A stretch of 6,775 nt of DNA from Alphaproteobacteria bacterium (GTDB taxonomy: Bacteria > Pseudomonadota > Alphaproteobacteria > ATCC43930 > CGMCC-115725): assembly GCA_030037055.1 (NCBI GenBank), contig JASHRZ010000649.1, positions 1 through 6,775 on the forward strand, given 5' to 3'. The notes beneath the pieces are model-generated. The model was not told the origin of the DNA and did not search any database. It saw nothing but the letters and a program-made list of their open reading frames with translations. The translations under genes and the position numbers were made by a program. This document shows positions 5,368 to 6,775 of the stretch, one piece after another (the stretch's first letter is position 1; each line of letters begins with the position of its first letter).

Positions 5368-6775
5368 ATGAAAAGTCGCTGGTCGGACAGCGAGGCGGAC
5401 GGCTTCGTCGCGCGCTATTGGGCGCAAGGCATCGGCCGCGACTTGGCGCTGCGCGTATACACCACGCGGCTGCTCGGCGGCGATCGCCGGCTCGTGCTGC
5501 ATGGCGGCGGCAACAGCTCGGTCAAGACCGCGATGCGCGATCTCCACGGCGAGACCGTCGACGTGCTCTGCGTCAAGGGCTCGGGCTGGGACATGGGCAA
5601 TATCGAGCCGGCGGGGCTGCCGGCGGTGCGGCTTGCGCCTCTCCTCCGGCTGCGCCGGCTCGAGCGCCTCAGCGACGAGGACATGGTCAATGTCCAGCGC
5701 GGCAATCTCCTCGACAGCGCCGCGCCCAACCCCTCGGTCGAGACCCTGCTGCACGCCTTCCTGCCGCAGAAATTCGTCGACCACACGCATTCGACCGCGG
5801 TGCTGGCGCTCACCGACCAGCCGGAGGGCGAGGCGCTCTGCCGCGAGGTCTATGACGGGCGCATGGCGCTCGTACCTTACATCATGCCGGGCTTCGCGCT
5901 GGCTAAGCGGGCGGCGGAGATCTACGACGCCGATCCCGGCGTCGAGGGGCTCATCCTGCTGAAGCACGGCATCTTCACCTTCGGCGCCGACGCACGCGAG
6001 GCCTATGAGCGCATGGTCGCGATGGTGAGCCTCGCCGAGGAGCGGTTGAAGCGCGGGCGCCGCAACGTCTTCGCCGCGGCTTCCTTGCCGCTGGAGCCCG
6101 CGACCGTGGCCGAGGTGGCGCCGGTGCTGCGCGGCCTCTGCGCCATCGCCAACGACGGCGCCGGCGTCGCCAAGCGGCAGATCCTTTGCTTTCGCCGCTC
6201 CCCGGAGATCCTCAACTACGTCAACGGCGCCGAGATCGAACGCTACTCGCAGGTGGGCGTGGTCACCCCCGATCACACCATCCGCACCAAGAACTGGCCG
6301 CTGGTCGCGCCGCCGGCGGCCGGCGGGCTCGATGCGTGGCGCAAGGCGGTCGCTGCCGCGGTCGAGGCTTATGGCGCGCGCTACCACGCCTATTTCCGCC
6401 GCCACAACGCGCGCCAGGCCAAGCCCAAGACCGAGCTCGATCCGCTGCCGCGCGTCGTGCTCGCGCCGGGGCTCGGCCTCTTCGGCGTCGGCGCCTCGGC
6501 CAAGGACGCGGCGATCGCCGCCGACATCGCCGAGAACACCATCGCCGTCATCACCGACGCCGAAGCGATCGGCCGCTACGACTGCGTCAGCGAGGCCGAC
6601 ATGTTCGATGTCGAGTATTGGTCGCTGGAGCAGGCCAAGCTCGGCAAATCCTCCGAGAAGCCGCTCGGCCGCCAGATCGCCGTCGTCACCGGCGGCGGCG
6701 GCGGCATCGGCGCCGCCACCGCCAAGGCCATGGCCCGCGCCGGGGCGGGGGTGGTGGTGCTCGACCGCGACCGCG
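5368..6775 (+). CDS. Bifunctional class II aldolase / short-chain dehydrogenase (C-terminus beyond window)
   Basis: The visible 469 codons hold a full class II (zinc) aldolase domain and the start of a fused SDR domain. In the aldolase part HGGGNSS (45-51) is the phosphate-binding loop and VKGSGWDM (69-76) follows. H139 and H141 in DHTHSTAVLAL, with H200 in LLKHGIFTFG, are the likely Zn ligands. The SDR part opens with VVTGGGGGIG (439-448), a TGxxxGIG nucleotide loop, and D466 at the end of the second strand suggests NAD(H) over NADP(H). Fusions of this layout are annotated as rhamnulose-1-phosphate aldolase/dehydrogenase; they release DHAP and oxidise the aldehyde. Next to mtnP and mtnA, a substrate such as methylthioribulose 1-phosphate or 5-deoxyribulose 1-phosphate is an alternative, by inference. 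An in-frame TGA at 5347 leaves ATG 5368 as the first ATG start. It has no good Shine-Dalgarno site. The active-site Tyr/Lys of the SDR lie outside the window. Confidence 0.9.
   Translation, partial: MKSRWSDSEADGFVARYWAQGIGRDLALRVYTTRLLGGDRRLVLHGGGNSSVKTAMRDLHGETVDVLCVKGSGWDMGNIEPAGLPAVRLAPLLRLRRLERLSDEDMVNVQRGNLLDSAAPNPSVETLLHAFLPQKFVDHTHSTAVLALTDQPEGEALCREVYDGRMALVPYIMPGFALAKRAAEIYDADPGVEGLILLKHGIFTFGADAREAYERMVAMVSLAEERLKRGRRNVFAAASLPLEPATVAEVAPVLRGLCAIANDGAGVAKRQILCFRRSPEILNYVNGAEIERYSQVGVVTPDHTIRTKNWPLVAPPAAGGLDAWRKAVAAAVEAYGARYHAYFRRHNARQAKPKTELDPLPRVVLAPGLGLFGVGASAKDAAIAADIAENTIAVITDAEAIGRYDCVSEADMFDVEYWSLEQAKLGKSSEKPLGRQIAVVTGGGGGIGAATAKAMARAGAGVVVLDRDR

Noticed and set aside
5275..6405. 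A 376-codon open frame on the minus strand opposite the aldolase domain
   Set aside because: The plus-strand frame carries all class II aldolase motifs. The minus frame begins inside the aldolase gene and ends in the intergenic repeat.
6690..6725. GGC/GCC triplet runs that look like a short tandem repeat
   Set aside because: They encode the glycine-rich nucleotide loop of the SDR domain and adjacent alanines; this is ordinary coding sequence.

Overview
The window reads as a chromosomal segment of a GC-rich alphaproteobacterium. The evidence is strong G/C bias at third codon positions, a split petA-petB-petC operon for the cytochrome bc1 complex, a Tat-type Rieske N-terminus, and a GC-rich palindromic intergenic repeat of a kind common in that class. 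The gene set looks most like the Rhodospirillales and relatives, but this is an inference from gene content and order, not from a marker gene.

Layout. Positions 1-267, minus strand, hold the N-terminal 89 codons of a SPOUT tRNA methyltransferase (TrmL type), cut by the window edge. A 191-bp divergent spacer follows. Positions 459-3057 hold petA (Rieske protein), petB (cytochrome b) and petC (cytochrome c1). These genes are tightly packed: there are 14 bp between petA and petB, and petB and petC share one base. After a 113-bp spacer, 3171-4052 encodes an S-methyl-5'-thioadenosine phosphorylase (mtnP) and 4131-5240 an S-methyl-5-thioribose-1-phosphate isomerase of the eIF2B-like fold (mtnA). 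A 127-bp spacer then carries a C-rich/G-rich palindrome and a very compact run of four G-tracts. From 5368 to the window end runs a fused class II aldolase / short-chain dehydrogenase gene, truncated at the start of its Rossmann domain. No spacer exceeds 191 bp. No tRNA, rRNA, CRISPR array or insertion sequence was seen.

How the genes may work together. petABC encodes the three catalytic subunits of ubiquinol:cytochrome c oxidoreductase. The right half looks like a by-product salvage module. MtnP phosphorolyses methylthioadenosine (and possibly 5'-deoxyadenosine) to adenine and a 5-substituted ribose 1-phosphate. MtnA isomerises that product to the ribulose 1-phosphate form. A class II aldolase could then split it into dihydroxyacetone phosphate and a two-carbon aldehyde, as in the known DHAP shunt. 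The attraction of this window is that the aldolase here is fused to an NAD-type short-chain dehydrogenase that could act directly on the released aldehyde. That link is inferred from gene order and family knowledge, and the fused gene could equally be a rhamnulose-1-phosphate aldolase/lactaldehyde dehydrogenase that merely sits next door.
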